Below, in pieces: positions 1 through 10,800 of a stretch of 26,435 nt of DNA. Under the pieces are notes generated by a model. It searched no databases. It was not told where the DNA came from and worked only from the letters and a program-made list of their open reading frames with translations. A program made the position numbers and the translations under genes. Source of the DNA: CAZJCK01 sp964544635 (GTDB lineage Bacteria; Zixibacteria; MSB-5A5; GN15; FEB-12); the NCBI GenBank assembly GCA_964544635.1, contig CAZJCK010000050.1:1-26435 (forward strand). Direction: 5' to 3'. Within the stretch, counting starts at the first letter, position 1, and the number at the start of each line of letters is the position of its first letter.

Positions 1-1
1 T

Positions 2-52
2 CTGGCAACCGGTAATGGCGGCATGATTATCGAGTACACACCCGAGCCGTAG
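2..52 (+). CDS. C-terminal tail of an unknown protein (partial)
   Basis: An open frame enters from the left edge and stops at TAG 50-52, giving 16 residues that end in IIEYTPEP. Nothing about function can be read from so short a piece. It is called only because the frame is open from the edge and is followed by clearly noncoding repeat sequence. It could be a chance open frame. Confidence 0.35.
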   Translation: MATGNGGMIIEYTPEP

Positions 53-162
53 TGGCAGTCTATTGTATGTCGATACATCAATCCGCCGGAGGCGAAGCAG
101 ACCTTCGACTTTCCTTTCTTTCAACCTTGGCGGCAGGTGGTGCCCCTCCCGCCAAGCTGATT

Positions 163-1020
163 GTCTGCCCCATCGAGCAGAACGAGTATGATCGGCAGCC
201 TCCCAGGGCGGAGGCTGCCCTACGCAGAAATTCTGGATTCCCGCTTTCGCGGGGAAAGACGTCCGTCCAAATCCACCTGAAGGCCTTGTAGGTCGAAACC
301 TCAAGGCCCGGAGGGCAGCCGAGTTTCGACATCTTTTTCTTCAAGAATGTCTACAGATCTTTCGAATATACAGGCGCCCCCACGCCACGTCGTCCTCGCG
401 CAGGCGAGGACCCATTATTCTCTTCTGGTCTCAGCTATAGTGCCGCGCAAATCCAATAATAGGCCCCTGCCTTCGCAGGGGCGACGTATGACGAATTACT
501 CCTGTGGGTGGCAAACGTCCTCGTCTGGCCCATCGAGCAGAACGAGTATGATCGGCAGCCTCCCGGGGGCGGAGGCTGTCCTACGCTGAAGTTCTGGATT
601 CCCGCTTTCGCGGGAATGACGTCCGTCCAAACCCGCCTGAAAGTACCGTAGGTCGAAACCTCAAGGCCCGGAGGGCAGCCGAGTTTCGACATCTTCTTCT
701 TCAAGAATGTCTACAAATCTTTCGAATATACAGGCGCCCACCACGTCGTCCTCGCGCCCCACCACGTCGTCCTCGCGAAGGCGAGGACCCATTATTCTCT
801 TCTGGTCTCAGCTATAGTGCCGCGCAAATCCAATAATAGGCCCCTGCCTTCGCAGGGGCGACGTATGACGAATTACTCCTGTGGGTGGCAAACGTCCTCG
901 TCTGGCCCATCGAGCAGAACGAGTATGATCGGCAGCCTCCCGGGGGCGGAGGCTGTCCTACGCTGAAGTTCTGGATTCCCGCTTTCGCGGGAATGACGTC
1001 CGTCCAAACCCGCCTGAAAG
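163..1020. repeat. Composite tandem repeat, about 2.3 units of 360-377 bp
   Basis: Unit A spans about 163-522, unit B 523-899, and a partial unit C 900-1020. Shared landmarks are offset by 360 and then 377 bases. Each full unit strings together several palindromes: cagcctccc...ggaggctg, attcccgctttcgcgggaat, gtcgaaac...gtttcgac, gtcctcgc...gcgaggac and cccctgccttcgcagggg. The last ~130 bases of units A and B are nearly identical, which implies recent duplication. Antisense translations give the PAKAGIQ/PAKAGA tags familiar from interspersed hairpin repeats that are wrongly annotated as genes. I see no real gene in 53-1120. The stretch 53-162 before unit A holds only a short ccgccggaggcg motif, also seen near 26412. 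Confidence 0.85.
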
Positions 1021-1065
1021 GTGGGCTGCCAGCAAGCAAGCAGACGTACGAATACGTCTCCCACA

Positions 1066-1101
1066 CAAAAAGAACCGGCCGGACTGAGAGTCCGGCCGGT
1101 T
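1066..1101 (-). terminator. Rho-independent terminator of clpC
   Basis: A perfect 13-bp stem (1073-1085 with 1089-1101, aaccggccggact) has a 3-base loop. Read on the minus strand it is followed by CTTTTTG. It lies 24 bases past the clpC stop and closes the lolE-to-clpC run. Confidence 0.9.
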
Positions 1102-1124
1102 GATGTATTGCCAGGGGTGTCGGG

Positions 1125-3572
<2,448 letters not shown>

Positions 3573-3649
3573 TACCGCTCATCCTTCCGTGTTTTCTCGC
3601 TCACCTTATGCAAACGCATTGCACTACATTGAAGTCCGTTTACTCAACT

Positions 3650-4720
3650 TTAGTTCCCATTTGGCCGTATTTTTTCCCTAACCATCTGGGCGCGAACGAA
3701 GTCGCGTTTGTTGTGATCCATCTCGCTGCCGTAGTACTTCTGCAAATGCGCCGGCTGCGAAAGCAGTAAGATTTGATTAATCTTGGCTACATCCAGAAAG
3801 TCGATCACATTCAGGGCGTGACCCAACCGTACCGCCGACAACAGGTTCATCACCTCGTCGGAGGTCAACACGCGGGCATACTTCAATATGCCATACGCCC
3901 GCCAGATTTTGTCTTCAATCATATCGGCGGCTTCATCTATCAAGCGCTTGCGCGCCTGCGCCTCCTTGTCGACGATATCCCGCGTCACACTGCCAATCTG
4001 ATTGAGGATATCCTCTTCCGAGATACCCAGGGTGGTCTGGTTCGAAACCTGGAACAGGTTGCCCAGCACATCGGAGCCCTCGCCGTAGAAGCCGCGCACG
4101 ACCAGGCCGGAACGGGTGACCTGGGAGATAACGCGATCGATATCCCGCGTCAGCACCAGGCCGGGCAAATGGATGAGCACCGAGGCGCGCATGCCGGTGC
4201 CGGCGTTGGTGGGACAGGCGGTCAGGTAGCCGAAGTCGCGATCGTATTCGAATTCGAGATACTTGCCGATTTCCTGGTCATACGCCACCGCCAGGTCGAA
4301 AGCGCCGCGCGGATCGAAACCGGGGGAAAGCGCCTGGATGCGCAGGTGATCCTCTTCATTGACCATGATCGAGGCCCGTTCATCTCTGGCGATAAACAGC
4401 GCCTTGGCCAGGTCGCCGTTGTTCAGAAAGACCGGTGAGATAAGATGTCGCTCGACTAAAAAGTCGCGGTCGATTTCGTTGATGTCACTGGCCTTGATGT
4501 ACTGTCCGTCGCTCATCAGCCGGGAGCGGGTAAAGGTCGAGTCGAAATAGCCGATGATACGATTCTTGGTGTCGGAATCAGACGATACCGGGAACCGGCA
4601 GCCGGCCACGTTGCGGGCCAGGCGGACGCGGGTCGACAGAACGACCAGTGCTTCATCACCGGTTCCGGCCAGCCAGGCGGCCGGCGTCTTTGCCATTTCG
4701 TCAAACATCGTTATACTCAA
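3650..4720 (-). CDS. mcsB: Protein-arginine kinase McsB
   Basis: This phosphagen-kinase-fold enzyme phosphorylates arginines on proteins, tagging them for ClpC-ClpP. Visible family motifs are STRVRLARNVAGCRFP near the N-terminus, NEEDHLRIQ, and the signature CPTNAGTGMRAS. Near the C-terminus is RDFVRA, which fits the RDXXRA phospho-arginine allosteric motif of bacterial McsB and is absent from creatine or arginine kinases. Length (about 356) is normal. Start choice: a TTG at 4720 sits 8 bases after GGGGAGG. A TTG at 4741 would overlap the mcsA stop, and ATG 4708 has a poorer ribosome site. The close packing with mcsA implies translational coupling. The start is uncertain; the identity is not. 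Confidence 0.95.
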   Translation of the reverse strand: MSITMFDEMAKTPAAWLAGTGDEALVVLSTRVRLARNVAGCRFPVSSDSDTKNRIIGYFDSTFTRSRLMSDGQYIKASDINEIDRDFLVERHLISPVFLNNGDLAKALFIARDERASIMVNEEDHLRIQALSPGFDPRGAFDLAVAYDQEIGKYLEFEYDRDFGYLTACPTNAGTGMRASVLIHLPGLVLTRDIDRVISQVTRSGLVVRGFYGEGSDVLGNLFQVSNQTTLGISEEDILNQIGSVTRDIVDKEAQARKRLIDEAADMIEDKIWRAYGILKYARVLTSDEVMNLLSAVRLGHALNVIDFLDVAKINQILLLSQPAHLQKYYGSEMDHNKRDFVRAQMVREKIRPNGN

Positions 4721-4737
4721 GATAGCTGCCTCCCCGG

Positions 4738-5277
4738 TCAATCGTCAACCGAAGTAGCCTGTTTCATTGCCTTCAGCTTGTCGCGGATTTCGGCGGCTCG
4801 CTCAAAATCCTCGCCGTCGATCGCCTTCCTCAATTCAGACTCCAGCCGCTCCTCTTCCTTAACCGGAATCGGCAGGTTTTCCCCCTCATCCTCACTTTTG
4901 CGAGCGATTGGTTCGGGGGTTCGTCCGAGGTGCATCGAGGCGCCGTGGATTTTGCGCATAATCAGTTCCAGCTGACTGCGAAACGCCTCGTAGCAGTTGC
5001 CGCAGCCAAACCGTCCCTGGCGCGTAAAATCACCAAATGTCAGGCCGCACTCTTCGCATTCGGTATCGGCGGCTGCCGATAAGTCGACCGATCCCGGCTG
5101 CTTGCTCGCCAGGTTGGAGAGAATGTCGGCCAGCGGAAACGGAATATTGTCCAGCGGTGAATGAAAGCCGCGCGCCGCGGCGCACTCTTTACAGAGCGAC
5201 AGCGACGTTTTCTCGTTATTGACAATCTGTGTCAAATGAACGGTCGCTTCGCGTTTTTTACAATCTTGACATACCAT
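4738..5277 (-). CDS. mcsA: McsA, zinc-finger activator of McsB
   Basis: A 179-residue protein with paired CXXC zinc-binding motifs (CQDC...CKEC near the N-terminus, CEEC...CGNC in the middle). It ends with a UVR domain (ESELRKAIDGEDFERAAEIR). In Firmicutes McsA binds and stimulates McsB and links it to ClpC; the same role is inferred here from architecture and from the next genes being mcsB and clpC. The ATG at 5277 is preferred because GGGGTGAT lies just before it, overlapping the lolD stop. A GTG at 5298 would overlap lolD and lacks a site. The 7-base gap from lolD suggests one transcript. Confidence 0.94.
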   Translation of the reverse strand: MVCQDCKKREATVHLTQIVNNEKTSLSLCKECAAARGFHSPLDNIPFPLADILSNLASKQPGSVDLSAAADTECEECGLTFGDFTRQGRFGCGNCYEAFRSQLELIMRKIHGASMHLGRTPEPIARKSEDEGENLPIPVKEEERLESELRKAIDGEDFERAAEIRDKLKAMKQATSVDD

Positions 5278-5284
5278 TTTGCTA

Positions 5285-5986
<702 letters not shown>

Positions 5987-6089
5987 GTAAACTGCCTGAT
6001 TCAGCCGTGTTCATTTCTTATACGGCCCTGTATCATATGTCGTGTGATTGGGCCAAAACATTTAGCCCAACTGCTTCAATATTCGCGAT

Positions 6090-7316
6090 TTAACGCCGCA
6101 AAACGTCGATCACCGACAATCTCGCCGCCTGCTGCGCCGGGTAAAGCGCCGCCAGGAAACAAATGAAAATCGTGATCACCCCTGCCAACAAAAAATCGAA
6201 TAAATGTGTCTCAATCGGCAGATAGGAGATGAAGTAAATGTCCGGCGGCAACGAGATAAGACCAAACCGGTTCTGCAGCCAGGCCGCCAGCAAAGCCAGT
6301 ACCCAGCCGGCCGCCACGCCCAGGGCGCCAATCGCTAAGCCATTGAATACAAATATTTTACGGATAGACCCCGGGGTCGAGCCGATCGTCTTCAATATCC
6401 CGATCTCGGCCTGCTTCTCCATTGTCAGCATGACCAGCGTTGAAATGATCGAAAACGCCGCCACCAGGACGATCAAAATAAAGCCCAGAAACAGCACTTT
6501 CTTCTCGATGGCGATCCAGGCAAACAGATTGCGGTGCAGGTCGTACCAGGGCACGATGTCATATTGCAGCCCCAGCACCGAATCGATGACCGGCGCCACC
6601 TCCTCGGCCAGCTCGATATTGTCCAGCTTCAAGTGGACACCGGTGACAGCGTTGCCGATCCGGAACAGCTCCTGGGCCGCCGCAAGCGAGATATAGACCA
6701 TCTGGGCATCGAATTCATACATCCCGGTCTGGAAAATGCCGGCGACATAGAACTTCTCTACCCGCGGCCGTGTCCGCGCCTTGAGATCCTCGCCGCGCAG
6801 GGCATACAGCACAATCGGCTGGCCGACAAAAACGCCCAGCCGGTCTGCCAGGGTCGATCCGATCAGCAGGCCGGGGACAGTATCGTCGACCATTACCTCC
6901 TCCTCAAACGTGTAGCTCCCCAGCTTGATATCCCGCTGGACGTTGGAGGTGAGGGCCTCCCGATCAAGGTCGATACCGCGGACAATGACACCGTCGGAGG
7001 CAGTTTGCGACGATATGCCGGCCTTGTAGAAAATGAACGGGGAGGCGGCGACGACATGCTCAACCTGCTCGATGCTGTCGGCTACCTGGTGGAAGTTTTC
7101 GATATACCGGCCGCCAAGGGGAAAAACCGAGATATGCGAGGTGGTGCCCAGAAGCCGGTTGCGCATTTCACGCTCGAAACCGTTGTGCATCGACATGACA
7201 AAACAAACGACGGCCACGCCCAGCATGACCCCCAGGATCGTAATCCAGGTCGACACCGAGATGAAAAAGCGGCCCGAGTGCATGTAGCGCCGGGCGATAA
7301 ACCGTTCGTATGCCAT
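6090..7316 (-). CDS. lolE: LolC/LolE-type lipoprotein-releasing permease
   Basis: This 408-residue protein has the FtsX/MacB permease layout. One N-terminal membrane helix (ITILGVMLGVAVVCFVM) is followed by a periplasmic domain of about 220 residues. Three C-terminal helices follow (LFLGFILIVLVAAFSIIS, FNGLAIGALGVAAGWVLAL, FLLAGVITIFICFLAALYP). The end, AARLSVIDVLRR, is typical of LolC/E. The start MAYERFIARRY (ATG 7316) matches the family N-terminus. A longer TTG start at 7379 has no ribosome site. Only one permease is present, so it may act as a homodimer (LolF-like) or pair with a distant gene. It is divergent from the NUDIX gene, with about 100 bases between; I see no convincing promoter there. 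Confidence 0.87.
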   Translation of the reverse strand: MAYERFIARRYMHSGRFFISVSTWITILGVMLGVAVVCFVMSMHNGFEREMRNRLLGTTSHISVFPLGGRYIENFHQVADSIEQVEHVVAASPFIFYKAGISSQTASDGVIVRGIDLDREALTSNVQRDIKLGSYTFEEEVMVDDTVPGLLIGSTLADRLGVFVGQPIVLYALRGEDLKARTRPRVEKFYVAGIFQTGMYEFDAQMVYISLAAAQELFRIGNAVTGVHLKLDNIELAEEVAPVIDSVLGLQYDIVPWYDLHRNLFAWIAIEKKVLFLGFILIVLVAAFSIISTLVMLTMEKQAEIGILKTIGSTPGSIRKIFVFNGLAIGALGVAAGWVLALLAAWLQNRFGLISLPPDIYFISYLPIETHLFDFLLAGVITIFICFLAALYPAQQAARLSVIDVLRR

Positions 7317-7416
7317 CAGTTGTTGTACACTACCTGTAAAGTTCTGCCGCAAGTAGGGAAAATAGTTGCTGCGACGCAATCATTTAAGCAGTAGTCTGTC
7401 TATTGGAGACTGTCAC

Positions 7417-7878
7417 ATGCCGCGTGCCCCGTTTCAAGTTCTCATTATCCCCTTTCGTGCCGTTGGCGACGAACGGGAGTTCTGCTTGTTCTTCCGCCGT
7501 GTCGAGCAGTTCTGGCACTTTATCTGCGGCGGCGGCGAGGACGACGAATCGATTCTCGATGCCGCTCATCGCGAAGCCGACGAAGAGGCCGGTTTCGGCC
7601 CCGATATGGACTGGTACCGGCTCGATACCGTGGCACCCATCCCGGTGGCCCATTTCGAGGAACGTCGCGACTGGCCCGATGATACTCTCGTCATTCCGGA
7701 ATACTATTTTGCCATCGACGCTGCCGATCACGATATCGCACTGAGCGACGAACACACCGAGTTCTGCTGGGTGAACTATGCCACCGCCATGAAGATGTTG
7801 TACTGGGATGTCAACAAGACCGGCCTGTGGGAGTTGTATCAGCGCCTGCAGCGCGACAACCTGGTGAGGGTCGACTGA
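7417..7878 (+). CDS. NUDIX hydrolase, possibly NudB-like
   Basis: This 153-residue protein has a complete Nudix box, GX5EX7REUXEEXGU, in GGGEDDESILDAAHREADEE followed by AGF. It therefore should hydrolyse a nucleoside-diphosphate-linked compound with Mg2+. The opening FQVLIIPFR and the C-terminal VIPEYYFAID...HTEFCWVNY resemble dihydroneopterin-triphosphate pyrophosphatase (NudB) and its relatives, but the substrate cannot be fixed from sequence. ATG 7417 follows TTGGAGAC at a good distance; the in-frame upstream extension to 7366 lacks a site. It is transcribed away from lolE. Confidence 0.88.
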   Translation: MPRAPFQVLIIPFRAVGDEREFCLFFRRVEQFWHFICGGGEDDESILDAAHREADEEAGFGPDMDWYRLDTVAPIPVAHFEERRDWPDDTLVIPEYYFAIDAADHDIALSDEHTEFCWVNYATAMKMLYWDVNKTGLWELYQRLQRDNLVRVD

Positions 7879-7991
7879 CCTGGTGTCCCTTCTACCTGAT
7901 TTGCAGGTTTCTGATTGTCGTCTTCTTTCTGCTGTCGATGGCCGGGTCGTTCGTTCGTTGATGAGCACAACCATTAACAAACGGAGGAGTA

Positions 7992-8867
7992 ATGAAGACT
8001 CTTATCCTGGTCACCGGGCTGACAATTTTCTCGTTGCCGGTCAAGGCCGGCCCGCAAGAGACCGCCCCGGTCGCGACCGTCTGGGCGGTACAGATCAATG
8101 TGACCGATATCGATGCCGCCATCGAGTTCTACACCAGCGGCCTGGGACTGGCGGTGGCAACGCGCGATTACTACCCGCAGGTGGTATCGCTTGAAAACGA
8201 CGGTGGCGCGATTCTCTTGTATCGAGTCGAAGACCGCGTCGACTATGGCTACAATCGCACCGTCTATTGCAACTATCGCGTACCGAGCCTTGCCGATGCC
8301 GTAGCCCGCCTGAAGAAGTTCACTGTCGACTTCATTCACGACCAGCCGCAACGTGCCGCTATCGGCACCTACGTCGGCCTGCGTGATCCGTCAGGCAACA
8401 TCCTGCACATCATGGAGCTTGACCCGCAGTTTGGTCGGGCTGACAAGTCGACACTGCTGAATGTCGGCATCCCGATCACGGATAAGGATTCAGCGCTCGC
8501 ATTCTATGGTGATGTGCTCGGCTTCCAATCGCTCGGCGACACCTACTGGCCACCGATACTCCCGTTCGAAGGTAATGGCATGGCTCTGGTTGGTCATGAG
8601 AGTGACAGCGTAACGCCGTACCAGTATCCGTTCAAGACCGGTACGTTCGTGATTCTCGAAACCGATGCCCTGCACGCGACGTGCCATCGCCTGTTGCGCG
8701 CGGGTGTCTCATTTGAGTATGACAGTCCGGTGACCCATGCCCCGGTCGGCTGGTACCAGGCGGTGCGTGATCCGTTCGGCAATGTCATCGAGATTATCCA
8801 GCCGCTCGACAATCCGTTCGATCGCGCCCGCGGCATCGAGCGGCCGAAGGCGCATTCGGCCGACTGA
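7992..8867 (+). CDS. Exported two-domain VOC (glyoxalase/dioxygenase fold) protein
   Basis: This 291-residue protein begins with a signal peptide (MKTLILVTGLTIFSLPVKAG, likely cut after KA) and is therefore probably periplasmic. Two vicinal-oxygen-chelate modules follow. The first (about 30-145) has INVTDIDAAIEFYTSGLGL and ends GLRDPSGNILHIMEL. The second (about 155-275) has VGIPITDKDSALAFYGDVLG and ends AVRDPFGNVIEIIQP. The terminal Glu in each repeat (IMEL, IEII) is where VOC enzymes bind metal. Substrate unknown. ATG 7992 follows ACGGAGGAGTA, a strong site. The 113-base space before it shows no clear promoter or terminator. Confidence 0.85.
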   Translation: MKTLILVTGLTIFSLPVKAGPQETAPVATVWAVQINVTDIDAAIEFYTSGLGLAVATRDYYPQVVSLENDGGAILLYRVEDRVDYGYNRTVYCNYRVPSLADAVARLKKFTVDFIHDQPQRAAIGTYVGLRDPSGNILHIMELDPQFGRADKSTLLNVGIPITDKDSALAFYGDVLGFQSLGDTYWPPILPFEGNGMALVGHESDSVTPYQYPFKTGTFVILETDALHATCHRLLRAGVSFEYDSPVTHAPVGWYQAVRDPFGNVIEIIQPLDNPFDRARGIERPKAHSAD

Positions 8868-8961
8868 ACCGGCTGCTCGGCGTGAACTTTTACGGCGCGG
8901 AAACGGTTGAAAGAAGACACCAAAACAGAGCCGTTAACCGCATTCAGAAAAGGAGCCTGCC

Positions 8962-9843
8962 ATGAAGATTGCAATCACCACTCCCACCGGCAACATCGGC
9001 AGTAAACTGGTACAGAAACTCGCCAGCGACAGTTCACACCAGCTCATATTGCTGGCGCGCAACGCCGACAAACTGAAAGCGGCCGAGCAAAAAGGAGCCG
9101 CCATTGCCGAAGGGGACTTGAGTGACAAGTCGTACGTCACCAAAGCGACCGAGGGAGTCGACGCGCTCTTCTGGGTGCATCCGCCGAAGTATGACGCCGA
9201 AAACTTTGTTGAATACTATCGTCGTCTCGCTGAAATCGGCGCCGACGCGATCAAGACGAACAATATCAAGAACGTTGTCTTCATCTCGTCAGTGGGTGCC
9301 CATTTGGGCAAGGGCACCGGCGTGGTCGACGGACTGCACATTGCCGAAAAAATCCTGCGGGGCGTCGCCGAGAATCTCACCATTCTGCGGCCAACACTGT
9401 TCATGGAAAACTTCCTGATGTCGGCAGAGACTATCAAGTCGGCCGGAAACATCTTCCTCCCCGTTTCCGGAGATACGACTCTTCCGATGATCGCAACCCA
9501 GGATATTGCGGAGGCGGCTTACCACGCCTTGCTCAACCCACCGTCCGGGACCAAAATATGGTCACTGCACGGACCGCGCGACTATTCGTTCGACGAGGCA
9601 GCGACGATCATTGGGCAGGCAATCGGAAAGGATGTGAAGCATACTGAAGTGCCGGCCGAGGCCACCCGGCAGGAACTGCTCAAGATGGGTATGAGTCAGG
9701 ACGCCGCCACCCGGATGGTTGAGCTCTACACCGCCATGAACACAGGGCATATGAAGGATGAGCAGCCGCGCTCGGACGAAACGACAACGCCGACTCGACT
9801 GGAAGACTTTGCCCAGCGCGTCTTCCCGAGTGTGATAAAGTAG
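8962..9843 (+). CDS. NmrA-family NAD(P)-binding protein
   Basis: This 293-residue Rossmann-fold protein of the atypical short-chain dehydrogenase group (NmrA/QOR2-like) has the nucleotide loop TPTGNIGSKL at residues 7-16, then ARN after strand 2 (an NADP-favouring basic position) and VVFISSVGAH. It also has LRPTLFMENFL, which is common in NmrA and quinone-reductase-like members. The catalytic YXXXK of classical SDRs is not evident, so it may be a redox sensor or a quinone/azo-type reductase. ATG 8962 follows AAAGGAGCC. A strong terminator lies 35 bases past the stop, so it ends the + strand group begun at 7417 or stands alone. Confidence 0.85.
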   Translation: MKIAITTPTGNIGSKLVQKLASDSSHQLILLARNADKLKAAEQKGAAIAEGDLSDKSYVTKATEGVDALFWVHPPKYDAENFVEYYRRLAEIGADAIKTNNIKNVVFISSVGAHLGKGTGVVDGLHIAEKILRGVAENLTILRPTLFMENFLMSAETIKSAGNIFLPVSGDTTLPMIATQDIAEAAYHALLNPPSGTKIWSLHGPRDYSFDEAATIIGQAIGKDVKHTEVPAEATRQELLKMGMSQDAATRMVELYTAMNTGHMKDEQPRSDETTTPTRLEDFAQRVFPSVIK

Positions 9844-9878
9844 CCGCCACCGCGGATTGGATGTTTTGTTATTCCTGA

Positions 9879-9909
9879 CCGCCCCAGGTAAACTGGGGCG
9901 GTTTTTTTT
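9879..9909 (+). terminator. Rho-independent terminator after the NmrA-family gene
   Basis: A perfect 9-bp stem (ccgccccag 9879-9887 with 9893-9901) and a 5-base loop are followed by eight Ts (9902-9909). Confidence 0.93.
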
Positions 9910-10019
9910 GATGTATGCGACGCCATATGACGCGCAGATTCCTTTCTTTGCGCGAGATTAGAAATCGGATTGCGATGCCCGAGCACTCCCTTTCATCATC
10001 GAACGGGATGGGCTGTCCG

Positions 10020-10035
10020 TGGCACGGGCATTGAA
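10020..10035 (+). promoter_or_regulatory. Candidate sigma-54 (-24/-12) promoter of the PEP-CTERM gene
   Basis: TGGCACGGGCATTGAA matches the RpoN consensus TGGCACGNNNNTTGCW at every fixed base except one: TTGA replaces TTGC in the -12 box. The spacing is exact. Predicted transcription starts near 10046, just before the GGAGG at 10051 and the ATG at 10062. The mismatch falls on a normally important base, so this is a candidate only. Confidence 0.4.
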
Positions 10036-10061
10036 AGTTGAAACGGAAATGGAGGGCCGAC

Positions 10062-10700
10062 ATGCACAAGGCTGTACTCGTTGGGCTATTGCTGACCGTT
10101 CTCGCGAGCCCCGCAAAGTCGTTTGAACTGGGGCTGCAAACGATCTTTGACAATCTCGGCTATTCGGTGGATGTCCACGATGACGAAATCAAGGGTGACG
10201 TCTTCTTTCAGGTTAAAGAAAGCCACGTCTCAATCATTGAGCAATACTCTTCGCTCGAACGAGGCACTGCTCTCGGTTGGTATTACGAGGATATTGACCC
10301 GACCTGGGTGGTGGGCGGTAGCCTGACCGGACTTCCGCAGACCACGCAATTGGATGATATCAACGCCTTCTTCGGCCTGACATTGTGGACAAATTACAAC
10401 GGCGAAGAGCGAAATGATCAAACCTGGTACTCTGAAGACTGGCGTAATGTCGACCTTGCTGATCACATGAAGGTGTATCGGACGCGCCTGGACGGTCAGC
10501 TTGTGGCACATTCGTATTTGCTGGCCTGGGAAGACTTGCCAAATCTTGGCGACGCCGACTTTCAGGATATGGTCATTCGCATCGACGGTGTGCAGGCGGT
10601 AGGTGGTTCGGCCGCACCGGTCCCGGAGCCGGCGACGGTGATTTTCTTTGCGCTCGGTTTGGCTGCGACCGGACTTGGAATGCGACGGTGGGTTGGGTAG
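10062..10700 (+). CDS. PEP-CTERM sorting-signal protein, DUF4114-like
   Basis: This 212-residue secreted protein has an N-terminal signal peptide (MHKAVLVGLLLTVLASPAKS). At the C-terminus is a full PEP-CTERM signal: VPEP near 187, a hydrophobic helix (TVIFFALGLAATGLGM), then RR. Such proteins are processed by an exosortase (EpsH) and tied to exopolysaccharide. The stretch WEDLPNLGDADFQDMVIRID resembles the Asp-rich calcium-type motif of DUF4114 domains found in many PEP-CTERM proteins. ATG 10062 follows GGAGGG; a longer in-frame start at 10038 has no site. No exosortase or other PEP-CTERM gene is nearby. It is convergent with rplY, and a hairpin lies between them. Confidence 0.9.
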   Translation: MHKAVLVGLLLTVLASPAKSFELGLQTIFDNLGYSVDVHDDEIKGDVFFQVKESHVSIIEQYSSLERGTALGWYYEDIDPTWVVGGSLTGLPQTTQLDDINAFFGLTLWTNYNGEERNDQTWYSEDWRNVDLADHMKVYRTRLDGQLVAHSYLLAWEDLPNLGDADFQDMVIRIDGVQAVGGSAAPVPEPATVIFFALGLAATGLGMRRWVG

Positions 10701-10740
10701 TTGTACGGAACCTATAGCTGCTGCTGAGCATACACAGGAA

Positions 10741-10766
10741 AACGCCGCCGGAGCACCGGCGGCGTT
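10741..10766 (-). terminator. Hairpin between convergent PEP-CTERM and rplY genes
   Basis: A perfect 11-bp stem (aacgccgccgg with ccggcggcgtt) has a 4-base loop. Read on the minus strand it ends GTTTTCC, so it most likely terminates the prs-rplY transcript. On the plus strand it is followed by CTTGC, a poor U-run, so plus-strand termination is doubtful. Confidence 0.7.
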
Positions 10767-10800
10767 CTTGCATTCGGTCAGTGAGACAATATTGGAAGCC

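Noticed and set aside
163..1020. CRISPR array
   Set aside because: The units are ~360 bp with no short repeat/spacer alternation and no cas genes nearby.
5987..6089. Terminator between lolE and lolD
   Set aside because: Only a 6-bp stem (6048-6053 with 6065-6070), an 11-base loop and no U-run on the transcribed strand.
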